A stretch of 58,174 nt of DNA from a virus, in IMG/VR virus record IMGVR_UViG_3300018914_000034, positions 1 to 58,174 of that record; one strand, 5' to 3'. Within the stretch, counting starts at the first letter, position 1; each line of letters opens with the position of its first letter. A model generated the notes under the pieces. That model did no database searches. It was given only the letters and a program-made list of their open reading frames with translations, and was not told the origin of the DNA. The position numbers were made by a program, and so were the translations under genes. Of this stretch, positions 9,201 through 16,862 are shown piece by piece.

Positions 9201-9466
9201 TCGGCTGATCGGCCGCGGAGATCGACGCCGGCCGCAAACGTGCCGTCCGGCTTCTGGATCTCGAGGACGGTCCCGGCCCAGCGGTGATTGACGCCCATCG
9301 TCGCGAGAAGCTGGGTCACTGCTTCTCGGTCGCTCGTGATCGACTGCGCAATCGTCGTGGCGCCATCGACCACGGCCTTGAAGGCAGTCCTATGGCGCTC
9401 GGCTGCCGCGAGCAGCTTCGTTGCAAGCTCAGCAACTGCACGAAGCTTGGTGGCTTCATCGGTCAT
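6272..9466 (-). CDS. Large tail fibre/receptor-binding protein with a LamG-like domain
   Basis: Start at ATG 9466, preceded by AGGGGAC; an upstream in-frame start would overlap gene D. The protein has 1064 residues. Residues 1-130 are helical and look like a virion attachment part. A middle region has repeated Gly/Asn-rich strands (about 220-420) that may form a propeller-like or trimeric beta structure. NLVSNGDFSGGLTGWTV begins a CBM-like jelly-roll domain. A concanavalin A/LamG-like domain follows (FWFKGTVGDQTFFERGNG to LELWVDGLRVATIG). Such domains bind surface sugars. It lies downstream of D, where P2 has no fibre gene. Confidence 0.75.
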   Translation of the reverse strand: MTDEATKLRAVAELATKLLAAAERHRTAFKAVVDGATTIAQSITSDREAVTQLLATMGVNHRWAGTVLEIQKPDGTFAAGVDLRGRSAEFRAGPTGLEYRPVGTTEAWQTVSTFADALKAFSDSAAASAAQAAASAGVAGSGPATTLLYPALQKVLAAATDIVDVFIYDTRRDSDGGEWTTKCSGTSWYQEALNTATRGAKRDFPKIAAIVLRNNVSSSVPALVIYDLTDFDIATGVPRHWMTFFAAGNNALRQTGTIGTNINLTSVFAVNGRIYVGGGMAGGSGVGGLSILDFPNDTANYVASSFWGQYPLGLALRNANTLAWSGNGGGYFKAGIVDRNVFGVHARPLPGAPLDGAGLPVPTVAVATAGGTSVIHPTGAVYDIGLGNGTPLRPHITADGDLIEQDIASEHGFRAGPIPYADLTMTAWQREYYTYSGGSSVYPKLPTAVATALAVFPNGDAAQGSQVALTQIARSKWNKADSMVSYTALAYATGWQPGDIRGAWLCDGATGNVTGTANLVSNGDFSGGLTGWTVTKAGTSDATVSNGQLSVTHDGTNVVSVEQAITCVVGQTYIFECEVISGGASVAVTQTANGGGAWHVNLGPNGAQKIVAQFTADRTTHYILFRKSTAGTFVVDNVSIKVALLDRSYKGKPLPVVGTLSRTAVATGADLVALSGFSAANYLEQPYVSDLDFGTGDFALPFWFKGTVGDQTFFERGNGVAGYGFLCRFDALGRIIWRSTNNGATLTNAVSANPYNDGVWHFAVALRRAGTLELWVDGLRVATIGEANSLSNLSAFFRIGLQIAGTLPLANGSLALLRATAYAPTPAQIAKMYRDELPLFQDGAKAFLGGTSASVWDLDVDTSRDVLVVGTGDGVSEFKGLRRVAYFDTASLPELSNDNMKAVASQAGFRLMAGGAQAVVQRDAVNGLDAMNRYGPRPPEKMIFRGVTTDATPTNLAPRILVGERERGTATINVMAREYGAAGTELGHYTLQCRFGRSAGGSVAGAAVVSTHLEQTASMDVSFVPDATPQSMAVQVTGVAGKRIVWTAEVVSLTRISEETSYAA

Positions 9467-9479
9467 GGTGATCGTCCCC

Positions 9480-10565
9480 TTAAGATGCGGAACCGGTGCC
9501 GGAGAGCGCCGGGGCGTCGTCGAGGATGCCCCCGCCGACGGACCGGCCACGATCGTCTTTGCCGGTGCCCTTGCCCGGCTGCTTGAGAGTGAGGGTGGTC
9601 AGGAAGCCCGCCTGGCGCGTCCAGCTGTGCTCGACACTATCGATGCGATACATGCCGGACACACCGGCGCGGATGGTGACGAGGCACGGCGCCTCGGCGA
9701 GGGCTGCGGGATCCCCGTCGATCGTGACGGTCCCCCCGCCCTTCTCGCGCTCGGCTTCCCTTTCCATGGCGGAGCTCAGGCGCCCAGCGGTGTCCTGGTC
9801 GGCAGCGCTGAAGCGGGAGACGCCGACGCCGACCTCGGATCCGACCGCCCTCACCTCCCCGCGCTGGTTCTTCCACTTGGCCTCGGCTACGTCGTACCAG
9901 AGGGCCTCGAACTTCTGGCGCTGCGGCCGGCCGTCATCAGGGCCGAGATCCCATGCGACGATGTTGCCCGGTCGAGTGGCACGGATCGTCTGCAACGGCT
10001 GCCCCGAGGCGGATAGCCCCACCCCACGGGGCACGAAAACCGCGGTCCTGCCGATCACCTTGAAGGTGGCGCCGAGTTCGCGCGCCGTGCGCTGCGCCCA
10101 GTGCAGGAAGCTCTCTCGGCCGAGATACCAGTAGTCTCGCCGGATGCGGCCCAAATCGCCGCCGAACTTGAGCGTGTAACCTTCCGGAGCGAAGGCGCCG
10201 GCGGCCTCCTCGAAGCTCGCCTCATCCTTGTGCTTTTCCTTGCGGTCCTTCAGCCCACCGCGTAAGTCGGCGGCCTTGCCCGTTATCACGATCTCCTGAC
10301 CGCCTCCGCGCGCGCCCCGTGAGCGCGGTTCGTCGAGGACACCCTTGAACAGAGCGCGGCCGGGCACCTCATTGCGCCACATCTCAAGAGTGATCGCATC
10401 CCCGCTCGATGGGAAAGCGATCTGATCGTCCATATCGTCGAGGACAATCTGGCAGATATCCGAGGAAGCGCCGGAGGCGTCCTTGATCGAGGCGGATATT
10501 ACGGTGGCCAGCAAGTCACCCGAAACCGGGCGCTCGTTGATAGCAAGCGAAATGTGCGACGGCAT
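9480..10565 (-). CDS. D: Tail baseplate hub / late-control protein D family (P2 gpD)
   Basis: Start at ATG 10565; a GTG six bases earlier is possible. The 361-residue protein shows the P2 gpD/Mu gp44 hub pattern: an N-terminal strand domain (HISLAINERPVSGDLLATVISASIKDASG), a KDRKEKHKDEASFEEAAGAFA segment, the WAQRTARELGATFKVIGRTAVFVPRG region and a C-terminal YRIDSVEHSWTRQAGFLTTLTLKQPG motif. It would sit at the centre of the baseplate and connect tail tube and spike. It directly follows X and U, as in P2. Slightly shorter than P2 gpD (387). Confidence 0.9.
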   Translation of the reverse strand: MPSHISLAINERPVSGDLLATVISASIKDASGASSDICQIVLDDMDDQIAFPSSGDAITLEMWRNEVPGRALFKGVLDEPRSRGARGGGQEIVITGKAADLRGGLKDRKEKHKDEASFEEAAGAFAPEGYTLKFGGDLGRIRRDYWYLGRESFLHWAQRTARELGATFKVIGRTAVFVPRGVGLSASGQPLQTIRATRPGNIVAWDLGPDDGRPQRQKFEALWYDVAEAKWKNQRGEVRAVGSEVGVGVSRFSAADQDTAGRLSSAMEREAEREKGGGTVTIDGDPAALAEAPCLVTIRAGVSGMYRIDSVEHSWTRQAGFLTTLTLKQPGKGTGKDDRGRSVGGGILDDAPALSGTGSAS

Positions 10566-10573
10566 GATCACCC

Positions 10574-10801
10574 TCAGTCTGTGAGGCGGAGGACCCGCAC
10601 CTGACGCGCAGGCTGATCCTGCGGGGGTTCGACCACCACACGGGTGCCGAGCGGCAGGAACGCCCCCTTGTCCGCTAGCCCGGGGTTAATGCTGTAGGTC
10701 TTCTCGACTAGCCCGGGGATCTCACGTCCGAAGCGGCGGAAGAGCAGCAGATCAAGAGTCATGTACCGGCTCTGCACCGGCGGGAGCGTTTCCGTCGTCA
10801 T
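10574..10801 (-). CDS. X: Tail protein X (LysM-like baseplate protein, P2 gpX)
   Basis: A 75-residue protein from ATG 10801, overlapping the stop of U by ATGA (4 bp). The pattern MTLDLLLFRRFGREIPGLVEKTYSINPGLADKGAFLPLGTRVVVEP is typical of the P2 X family: an LysM-like small domain with LADKGxxLPxGTxVxxP. It probably binds the hub complex or peptidoglycan at the tail end. The order U-X-D is conserved with P2-like tails. Confidence 0.85.
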   Translation of the reverse strand: MTTETLPPVQSRYMTLDLLLFRRFGREIPGLVEKTYSINPGLADKGAFLPLGTRVVVEPPQDQPARQVRVLRLTD

Positions 10802-11226
10802 AGCCCGATGAGCCTCATGATGGTTTTGACGTACCCGAGCCCGGATGCCGGCTTGGGCGATTTCTTGAGAACGAGATCGTATTCGATCACGCGCCCGACG
10901 CCCTGATCGTCGAGGTAAGTGTCCCGTGCGCGGTAGCGGTCCACGACCCACCAGCCCAGGTTCCGGCCATCGCCACGCACGACGATGTGCGGCTCGCCGG
11001 AGACGCGCATCTCCTCGAGCACGTCGAGGCTCGACAATCCTCCCCATCTGCGGGGATAGAGACGTCCGCGCAGCGTCCGGACGCTCTCTCCTTCGCCCTG
11101 ATATTCGAGCGGGCGCAGCACGCCGATCACGTCCTTGGCAGCGAAATCCGCTGAGGCTTCGAGCTCGACCTCGTGGAGGTTGGGCGCCGACACACGGAAG
11201 GTGAGCGCCCCGACTTGGTAGAGCAT
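10798..11226 (-). CDS. U: Tail completion protein U (P2 gpU family)
   Basis: The 142-residue product begins MLYQVGALTF and contains HEVELEASADFAAKDVIGVLRPLEYQGEG and the WGGLSSLDVLEEMRVSGEPHIVVRGDG region, which match P2 gpU. The LGWWVVDRYRARDTYLDDQGVGRVIEYDLVL part completes the fold. It takes part in ending tail tube and sheath growth. Translationally coupled to X. Confidence 0.9.
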   Translation of the reverse strand: MLYQVGALTFRVSAPNLHEVELEASADFAAKDVIGVLRPLEYQGEGESVRTLRGRLYPRRWGGLSSLDVLEEMRVSGEPHIVVRGDGRNLGWWVVDRYRARDTYLDDQGVGRVIEYDLVLKKSPKPASGLGYVKTIMRLIGL

Positions 11227-11237
11227 GGATAGCTCCC

Positions 11238-13343
11238 TTATGTGTGTTCGTAGTCGGCGTAGGAGCCTCGCCGCCGGGAGGCCAGCTCCTGTCCCATCGC
11301 TCGGGAGGAGGCCTGCTGCGCTGCTGGCGCCGGAGGGGCGATCGCTGCGGTGGCTGCGGATGCCTGGCGGCTCGCCCCGCTGATCTGCTGAAGGGTGGCG
11401 AGCAACCGGTCGGCCTTGGCCTGAGCCGCGTCGAGGGAGGCCACATCGATATGAGGCACGACGGTGGTGTCGAGAGCCCTGACCGCCTCACTAGCCTCCG
11501 CCGCCTTGCCTCGGGCCGCTTCAAGGCCGGTCAGGTCGACCACAGGTGTCCCGCCCTTGCCGAAGCCGAATGACGCCCCGCCGCCAAGGGTCGGTGCGAC
11601 TGTCTCCCGCTGCGACCGGAAGGCCTCCACCGTTGGGTTCAAAGCCCGACTCATGCTGGACTCGAAAGCCCGGACCTTGTCGCGAGCAGCCGCCAGCTCG
11701 CTGGCGATAGCGTCGAGTTCGGCCAGGGCCGATTCCGCCGCCGCCACCCGTGACAATCCCTTTCGCTCGAGTCCGGCACCCACCGCCGATTTGGTGCCGA
11801 AGTTCTGCCGGTTGGCCGTGAGGAACCGCTGCGCCGTCGAGAGTTCAGCCTGCAGATTCTGGCGCTTGCGCTCGATCTCCTGATCGAGCGCATAAGCCTT
11901 GTCCTCAGCCATACGGCGAAAATGCTGCTGCGCCTGGTTGATGGCAAGCGGCATGTCCCAACTGCGTTCGAGACGGTCGTCGCCATAGATTTCCTGGCTT
12001 GCCGGTGCGGCGGTGGCCTGCTCGTTCTTGAGGCGCTCGCCCTCAGCTTTTGTCTCGGCTGCGGTCGGTGTCAGCAGAGCTTTGAGCCCGCCCTCGTCGT
12101 ACTTGCGCGAGATGTCATCAAGCTTCCGCTCGATGGCATCCAATGCCTCGTGCGCCTGCTCGGCTCCCCAGCCCAGCCCCAGCTTGATCGGACGCCCGAG
12201 TCGGGTCGTGAGCGAGTCCCATGCCTTTTCGGCTCGTTCAATCTTGGCGAAGTCCTTTTCCTGCCAGAGCTCGAAGCCTTTTTGGACGGAGCCGACATAG
12301 TTCTTCTTATCGCCCATAGTCTGCAGCAGGGCATTGACCCGAGGCAGCTGGTTGATCAGGCGAGCGATGTCGTCCTGGTACTCCTTGCCGAACAGGTTAG
12401 TCAGGATCTCCGCGCGCTTCAGGGGATCAGAGACCTTGCTGATCTTGGTGAGCAGACCGAGGGTCGCCTGCAGGGGCTTGGCGGCGAATTCCCTGCGCAT
12501 CTTCGTGGAGTTGACGCCGAGCGCCTTCAGGCCATCGCCGGCGCTGTCGGAGAACTCTTCGCCGAGCTGCATCAGATTGAGGAGGGCATTGTAGCCCGTG
12601 GCTGCCACCTCCGTTGTGGTGCCTACTTCCTTGAGGGCCGCGCCGAACGCGAGTGTCTGCTCAGCCGCTATCCCGACTTGACGCGAAGTGCCGCCTGTGC
12701 GCCGCAGGAATTCGAGCAGGTCCGATTCCTTCGAGGCTGAGGAATCTGCCGCCGTGTTGATCGCGTCGCCGATCTCCTCGATGCGCTCCTGGTTGGCCTG
12801 GTAGATGTTGCCGATCTCGGCCAACCCCTGCCCGACCTCCGCAGTGTTCATTTCCCAGGCGCTGGTGGCTTTGGCCGCATATTCGGTGAACCGCGCGAGC
12901 TCCTGCACAGGGCGTCCGGCGAATCCGGCGGACGCAAAGATATCGGCCACGTCCTCATTGGCCTTGCCGGTGAGCTTTGAGATCCGCAGGATTTCCCGAC
13001 CGTGCTTCTCGGCTGCAGCGCCTGAGGTGTCGGTGGCCTTCTCGACCCGGTACATGGCCCGCTCGAAGGATAGAGCCTCCTTGCCGGCCTTGTGGAGCGA
13101 AGCTCCGGCGACGAATGCCGCCACGCCGATCGCGCCACCGCGCGCCGAGAGCGCCAAGCCGGCACCGTCGAGGGCGTCCCCGGCCATCGCCAGCGAACGG
13201 GTCGACGCCGTCAGCGCCCGCGATCCACCTCTGGCATTCTTGGCAGCACGGTCGAGATCTCGGATCGAGCGGGCCGCTTTGCCGGCTGGCCCGGACACCT
13301 CGTCCTTGAGGCGGACCGTCAGCTGTGACGTTCGGTTAGCCAT
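11238..13343 (-). CDS. T: Tail tape measure protein (P2 gpT / TP901 type)
   Basis: 701 residues. The N-terminal third has the phage tail tape measure signature: a hydrophobic segment rich in Ala/Gly (GAGLALSARGGAIGVAAFVAGASL) followed by FAGRPVQELARFTEYAAKATSAWEM and AEIGNIYQANQERIEEIGDAINTAAD. The rest is long Ala/Glu/Arg-rich helix, with coiled coil around residues 490-590. It sets tail length and may help DNA cross the membrane. Its ATG (13343) lies within the end of the E+E' frame, so translation is probably coupled. By the usual rule, 701 residues predict a tail of roughly 100 nm. Confidence 0.9.
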   Translation of the reverse strand: MANRTSQLTVRLKDEVSGPAGKAARSIRDLDRAAKNARGGSRALTASTRSLAMAGDALDGAGLALSARGGAIGVAAFVAGASLHKAGKEALSFERAMYRVEKATDTSGAAAEKHGREILRISKLTGKANEDVADIFASAGFAGRPVQELARFTEYAAKATSAWEMNTAEVGQGLAEIGNIYQANQERIEEIGDAINTAADSSASKESDLLEFLRRTGGTSRQVGIAAEQTLAFGAALKEVGTTTEVAATGYNALLNLMQLGEEFSDSAGDGLKALGVNSTKMRREFAAKPLQATLGLLTKISKVSDPLKRAEILTNLFGKEYQDDIARLINQLPRVNALLQTMGDKKNYVGSVQKGFELWQEKDFAKIERAEKAWDSLTTRLGRPIKLGLGWGAEQAHEALDAIERKLDDISRKYDEGGLKALLTPTAAETKAEGERLKNEQATAAPASQEIYGDDRLERSWDMPLAINQAQQHFRRMAEDKAYALDQEIERKRQNLQAELSTAQRFLTANRQNFGTKSAVGAGLERKGLSRVAAAESALAELDAIASELAAARDKVRAFESSMSRALNPTVEAFRSQRETVAPTLGGGASFGFGKGGTPVVDLTGLEAARGKAAEASEAVRALDTTVVPHIDVASLDAAQAKADRLLATLQQISGASRQASAATAAIAPPAPAAQQASSRAMGQELASRRRGSYADYEHT

Positions 13344-13847
13344 GGATGGGCTCCACTAGGCGAAGCGCGACCGCCTCCTCGTACCAGCCGAGGAGTTCGA
13401 GCCAATCGTAGGATCTGAGATCGCGGAGGTTCTGATTCAGTCCGCTTGCGACTGCGGCGACGTATCGGCGCCAGAGAGCAGGGTTAGCCCGAGCACCCGT
13501 CGCAAGCGTCGGGGCAAAAAACTTTGCGCGACCTCGTAAAGGCGCGCGTCGTCGTCGTCGATCATGACGCCCGACCCGAACAGGCCGGGCGGCACCGGAT
13601 CGCCGCCGGGCAGGGTCGTCATGGCCTCGCAGAGGTTCACCTCGGCCCCGCTCTTCAGGGCCTCCAGGATGACCTCGACCTGCGCCACCGTCAGGCGCCG
13701 AACCTCGAAGGCAGTGATCGTGACCCCGCCATAAGTGAAGGGGAACTCGAGTTCGACGCGTTGGGAGAGCGGCCGGCCCTCGACCTGCAGAAACTCAGCC
13801 TTCAGGGGCTCAGCCGGAGCCGGTATTTCCTCGCGATGTTCTATCAT
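13336..13847 (-). CDS. E': gpE+E' fusion made by -1 ribosomal frameshift
   Basis: The minus strand reads AGT TTT TTG in the E frame at 13523-13515. The heptamer T TTT TTG is the same as the P2 E/E' shift site. A -1 slip there opens a frame without stops that runs 59 codons to TAA at 13336-13338, giving a product of about 170 residues. Its C-terminal part contains LNQNLRDLRSYDWLELLGWYEEAV, which resembles the E' extension of P2-like phages (a Trp/Leu-rich helix). The E' stop overlaps the T start by eight bases. A short stem can form just downstream of the heptamer. Frameshift rate cannot be judged from sequence. Confidence 0.75.
13437..13847 (-). CDS. E: Tail assembly chaperone E (short, zero-frame product)
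   Basis: 136 residues, preceded by AGGAAGG nine bases upstream of ATG 13847. The core VELEFPFTYGGVTITAFEVRRLTVAQVEVILEA is the P2 gpE / Mu gp41-like tail assembly chaperone fold (Phage_TAC_7 type). The product coats or guides the tape measure before tube growth. The gene lies directly before T as in P2. A T-TTT-TTG slippery heptamer at 13515-13521 gives a second, longer product (see next entry). Confidence 0.85.
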   Translation of the reverse strand: MIEHREEIPAPAEPLKAEFLQVEGRPLSQRVELEFPFTYGGVTITAFEVRRLTVAQVEVILEALKSGAEVNLCEAMTTLPGGDPVPPGLFGSGVMIDDDDARLYEVAQSFLPRRLRRVLGLTLLSGADTSPQSQAD

Positions 13848-13894
13848 GATATGAAGCCTTCCTGGACGTTTTCGGCCCGGATGGGGAGAATGGA

Positions 13895-14308
13895 ATGGAT
13901 GGATGGATCAGGCTGCTGGAATCCTTGACCCGGCTCGTAGAAACGGCGCCTTGGCTCGCCTTCGTGTTTTTCTGTCTCCCTGGAATCCTGGCGCTCTTCA
14001 TGCGAAGCGCCGCCGGAACACTGGCCGGAAGCGGCCTCGGTCTTGTGGCTGGAGTACTCGTCGGCACGACAAGTAGCGGCTGGCCTCTCTTCATTTGGCT
14101 CTTCGCCTGTCTCGTCGGCCTTTTCTTCGGCGTGTGGAAGCGCAGAGAGAGCCAAGCCGAGCGCCGGCACCAGGAACTTATGTCGGCTATCCGCATCGGC
14201 CGTACGACACCGTCTACGCCGGTCGAGCCACCTTCCGGTCCTACCCAAGCGCCTCAGTTCGGTGGCCATCAGGGCACGATGAAGCCTGGGGCGGAGTTTG
14301 CCCGATAA
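13895..14308 (+). CDS. Membrane protein 'moron' inserted in the tail block
   Basis: A 137-residue protein on the plus strand, opposite to all tail genes around it, with GGGGAGA upstream of ATG 13895. It has two clear hydrophobic helices (about residues 19-37 and 62-80, with a shorter Gly-rich one between), then a basic segment (VWKRRESQAERRHQELM) and a Pro/Thr-rich soluble tail. It fills the space between FII and E, where P2 has none. Such separately oriented genes are usually expressed from the prophage. A membrane protein there suggests superinfection exclusion or host surface change, which is inference only. Confidence 0.65.
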   Translation: MDGWIRLLESLTRLVETAPWLAFVFFCLPGILALFMRSAAGTLAGSGLGLVAGVLVGTTSSGWPLFIWLFACLVGLFFGVWKRRESQAERRHQELMSAIRIGRTTPSTPVEPPSGPTQAPQFGGHQGTMKPGAEFAR

Positions 14309-14319
14309 CTTGAGTGGCT

Positions 14320-14348
14320 GCCGCCAGGGTTTAGACCCTCCTGGCGGC
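14320..14348. terminator. Hairpin between FII and the inserted membrane protein gene
   Basis: GCCGCCAG at 14320-14327 pairs with CTGGCGGC at 14341-14348, and the inner bases can pair further (GGGT with ACCC). It sits between the convergent ends of FII (14356) and the plus-strand membrane protein (14308). The T run is poor on both sides, better on the plus strand (TTGCT). It probably ends the plus-strand transcript and lets part of the tail transcript through. Confidence 0.55.
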
Positions 14349-14355
14349 TTGCTCA

Positions 14356-14886
14356 TCAGTAGCGCAGAATCCTGCGTTCGTCGGCGTTCTGGTCGACGCC
14401 GTCGACCCGCCAAGTGCCGTTCTCCCAATCGTAGTAGTACTTCTCGGCGCCATCGAAATAGACCGCGTAGCGCAGGATCTCCTTGATCGTGTGATCATGA
14501 CCGATCAGGTTGTCGCCGCGCGAGAACTCGTCACTCTCGATCCGGGCCAGCCGCCCCCACATGATCGCCTTGACCTCGATGGCCTTGTTGGTGATGTCCT
14601 TGTTCCGGACGAGACCGTAGCAGGTGTACGGGATGCGCCCGCGCTGGCCGAGGCCGAACTGGCTCAGGGTTTGCGGATCCCAGCCGGTCTGCTTGAAGGT
14701 GGCCTCGAGCGCGGCGAGGCCGAGACCGCCGACCTCAATCGCACCGAGCGCGCCGCCGGCATGGTGGCTGGAGGTGATCTCCTCAAGGGTCGGCAGCTTG
14801 ATCGAGGCGAGGTTGTTGCGCTTGTTGGCGTTCGGCGCGTCGTCGCCGACATAGAGGTTGACGGCCTCCTGGATAAGCAAAGGCAT
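14356..14886 (-). CDS. FII: Major tail tube protein FII
   Basis: 176 residues beginning MPLLIQEAVNLYVGDDAPNA, with LPTLEEITSSHHAGGALGAIEVG, the FKQTGWDPQTLSQFG segment and a C-terminal RVDGVDQNADERRILRY. These are hallmarks of the P2 FII tube family, which forms the inner tube inside the sheath. Length is typical (P2 FII has 172). It follows FI directly and is cotranscribed with it. Confidence 0.92.
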   Translation of the reverse strand: MPLLIQEAVNLYVGDDAPNANKRNNLASIKLPTLEEITSSHHAGGALGAIEVGGLGLAALEATFKQTGWDPQTLSQFGLGQRGRIPYTCYGLVRNKDITNKAIEVKAIMWGRLARIESDEFSRGDNLIGHDHTIKEILRYAVYFDGAEKYYYDWENGTWRVDGVDQNADERRILRY

Positions 14887-14965
14887 GGTCCGGTTCCTTC
14901 AAAAAGAATGACGGGAAGACGAAAAACGGCGCGCGGATCACGGCGCACCGCCTTAGGCCACTCGA

Positions 14966-16819
14966 TCAGGCCGCAAACCCGAGCAGTTGGTCGGTGCTGG
15001 TGACCAGGTCCTCGAGCAGGACGTTCAGGGACTCGCGATTGCGCCGGCTGTCGACCGTGACGTGCTTGAGGGTCGGCGGCTCCTCGACAGCGTAGAACGT
15101 CCGGATGCGACCAAGTCGCAGGTTCTCCGGATTGTTCTTGTCCTCCTCGAAGCCGACCCGCCACCCGGGCAGGATTGCGCCCTTGGCCTGAAGGTCGGAC
15201 AAGAAGGCGATATGGTCGTTGAGGACGGCCTGGATCCCGTGCCGTGTGATGTTGGTCCGCCCCAGACGACGGCGCGTCGCCCGCAGCAGGGCCAAGTGCT
15301 CATAATCGCGCAAGCGGGAGACATTGATCATCCTCCACTTCGGATCCTCAGCGCAGGTGTCGGTGCAGATCAAGACGAACCCGGAATCGGAGATCGCCGT
15401 CTCAAGCCCGAGCTCGCCGCGCTGGGTGATGCCGATTTGGTGGCTGAGGAGGATCTGTCCGTCCGTCGCGCCATCGGTTAGCGAGAAAGCATCGTACCTC
15501 TTCAGGCCGATGATGCCTTGCACCGGACGATTCGCAGGTGCGTACATCGGAATCCCACCGGCCTCGAAGTCGGCAGCGATCTGCTGGCCGATGGCCACCA
15601 CTGCCCCGTCCTCCTCCACATCGGAGGTGCCAACCCGCACAATGTCCCAGTTGTCGAGGGCGATCAGGTTCTCGCTGTTGATCGTCTCGCGCCAGTCGAG
15701 CGCATCGCGCACCGTAGTTCCGGGACCGCCGACATAGGCTTTCGCGAGAAGCGCGTTGGTGATCTGAGACAGGATAGCGCAGACCGGGTTGGCCTGTGCC
15801 AGGCCGCCGGTCATGCCGACCGTCACGTCGAAGCCATCCCCCACCGCGAAATCCGTCGAGCCGTCGGCGATCGTGAAACGGATATGGGATCCACCATAGG
15901 GTACGCCCACGGTGGCATCAGCAAGCGCGACACCGTCCGGGTCTGTCACGGAGAACACGCCGGCATTGGACGGGACCGCATGAGCAACCGTGATCTGGAA
16001 TTGGTCTCCCACGGCGAAGTCCACCGAGCCGTCGGCAATCGAAAACACCACCGGTCCGTTGTAACCCTGACCGACAGTGACGACGCCGATGGTCTGGCCG
16101 CCCGGGTTCTCGATCACGAAGGTGCCGCCGTTGGCCGCCGCTGCGAAACACGTGGCGGTGTAGATGCCCGGAACGGCGCCCACGCCGGCTGCAACGCCAC
16201 TGATAGCGCCGTTGCCCACGTTCCCGGCCTTGGGCTGGGCCGTCGCCGAGAAGGTGCCGCCAGTGCAGCGCACCCGATAGACGCCACGTTTGACGCTCGC
16301 GCCATAAGCCGGCGCCGAGGCCAAGGTCAGAGTGCCGTTGCCGGAGTTGCCGCCAGTTTTCACCGCGCTGTTGACGGTCGTAGCGCCGGCCGTGCGCGTG
16401 AACTTGCCCGTGAAACCAGGCGATCCCAGGAGGCGGGGGATCACCCCAAGACGCTGCCCTGCCTGCAGCATGGCATGCCACCCGGTGCCCGCAGCCGGAT
16501 CGCCGACGATGTTGGCGATGGTCTCGTCGATGGTAGCCCCCTGCGGGACGCGCACCACCACGAGCCGTGCCGCGATCTGGAGGCGGGCAAGCTGAGCGTT
16601 GAGTTTTACGACCGCCCGGTAAAGAGGCCCGGACCCGAGCTTACCTAGGTAGTTTAGGTCGTTCGAGTTGAAAGTGACCGCCACATGGTAGGGAAACGCG
16701 GATGGGTCTGCATCGGCGGATGGCAGCACGAAGCCTGCAACGGAGAGATCGCTGGCGACGACCGAGCTCGGCTCGCTGTCATCGCGAAGGAAAGTCATGC
16801 CGAAGGTGGATTCGGTCAT
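14966..16819 (-). CDS. FI: Tail sheath protein FI with an inserted decoration-type domain
   Basis: Start at ATG 16819 with AGGAG upstream. 617 residues, far longer than P2 FI (396). The first about 140 residues and the last about 260 are normal sheath (VRDALDWRETINSENLIALDNWD; FLSDLQAKGAILPGWRVGFEEDKN). Between them, about residues 145-355, lie three related strand-rich modules with SGNGTLTL, VGNGAISG, GTFVIENPGG, FSIADGSVDFAVGDQFQITV and FTIADGSTDFAVGDGFDVTV. This insertion would project from the outer surface of the contractile sheath. The same type of module occurs in phage head decoration and sheath proteins. The sheath contracts to drive the tube through the envelope. Confidence 0.92.
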   Translation of the reverse strand: MTESTFGMTFLRDDSEPSSVVASDLSVAGFVLPSADADPSAFPYHVAVTFNSNDLNYLGKLGSGPLYRAVVKLNAQLARLQIAARLVVVRVPQGATIDETIANIVGDPAAGTGWHAMLQAGQRLGVIPRLLGSPGFTGKFTRTAGATTVNSAVKTGGNSGNGTLTLASAPAYGASVKRGVYRVRCTGGTFSATAQPKAGNVGNGAISGVAAGVGAVPGIYTATCFAAAANGGTFVIENPGGQTIGVVTVGQGYNGPVVFSIADGSVDFAVGDQFQITVAHAVPSNAGVFSVTDPDGVALADATVGVPYGGSHIRFTIADGSTDFAVGDGFDVTVGMTGGLAQANPVCAILSQITNALLAKAYVGGPGTTVRDALDWRETINSENLIALDNWDIVRVGTSDVEEDGAVVAIGQQIAADFEAGGIPMYAPANRPVQGIIGLKRYDAFSLTDGATDGQILLSHQIGITQRGELGLETAISDSGFVLICTDTCAEDPKWRMINVSRLRDYEHLALLRATRRRLGRTNITRHGIQAVLNDHIAFLSDLQAKGAILPGWRVGFEEDKNNPENLRLGRIRTFYAVEEPPTLKHVTVDSRRNRESLNVLLEDLVTSTDQLLGFAA

Positions 16820-16836
16820 CGGTTGCTCCTTGTGAA

Positions 16837-16862
16837 AGAAAAGGCTGCCTTCACAGGCAGCC
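16837..16862 (-). terminator. Intrinsic terminator between the fibre genes and FI
   Basis: On the minus strand GGCTGCC pairs with GGCAGCC (16856-16862 with 16843-16849, six-base loop) and TTTTCTTT follows. It comes 43 bases after the stop of the fibre gene and 17 bases before the FI start. So FI-FII starts a new transcription unit or depends on readthrough, like the separate F operon of P2. Confidence 0.75.

Noticed and set aside
13844-14428. Minus-strand frame of 194 codons over the inserted membrane protein gene
   Set aside because: Arg-rich shadow; the plus-strand frame has real membrane helices and a ribosome binding site.
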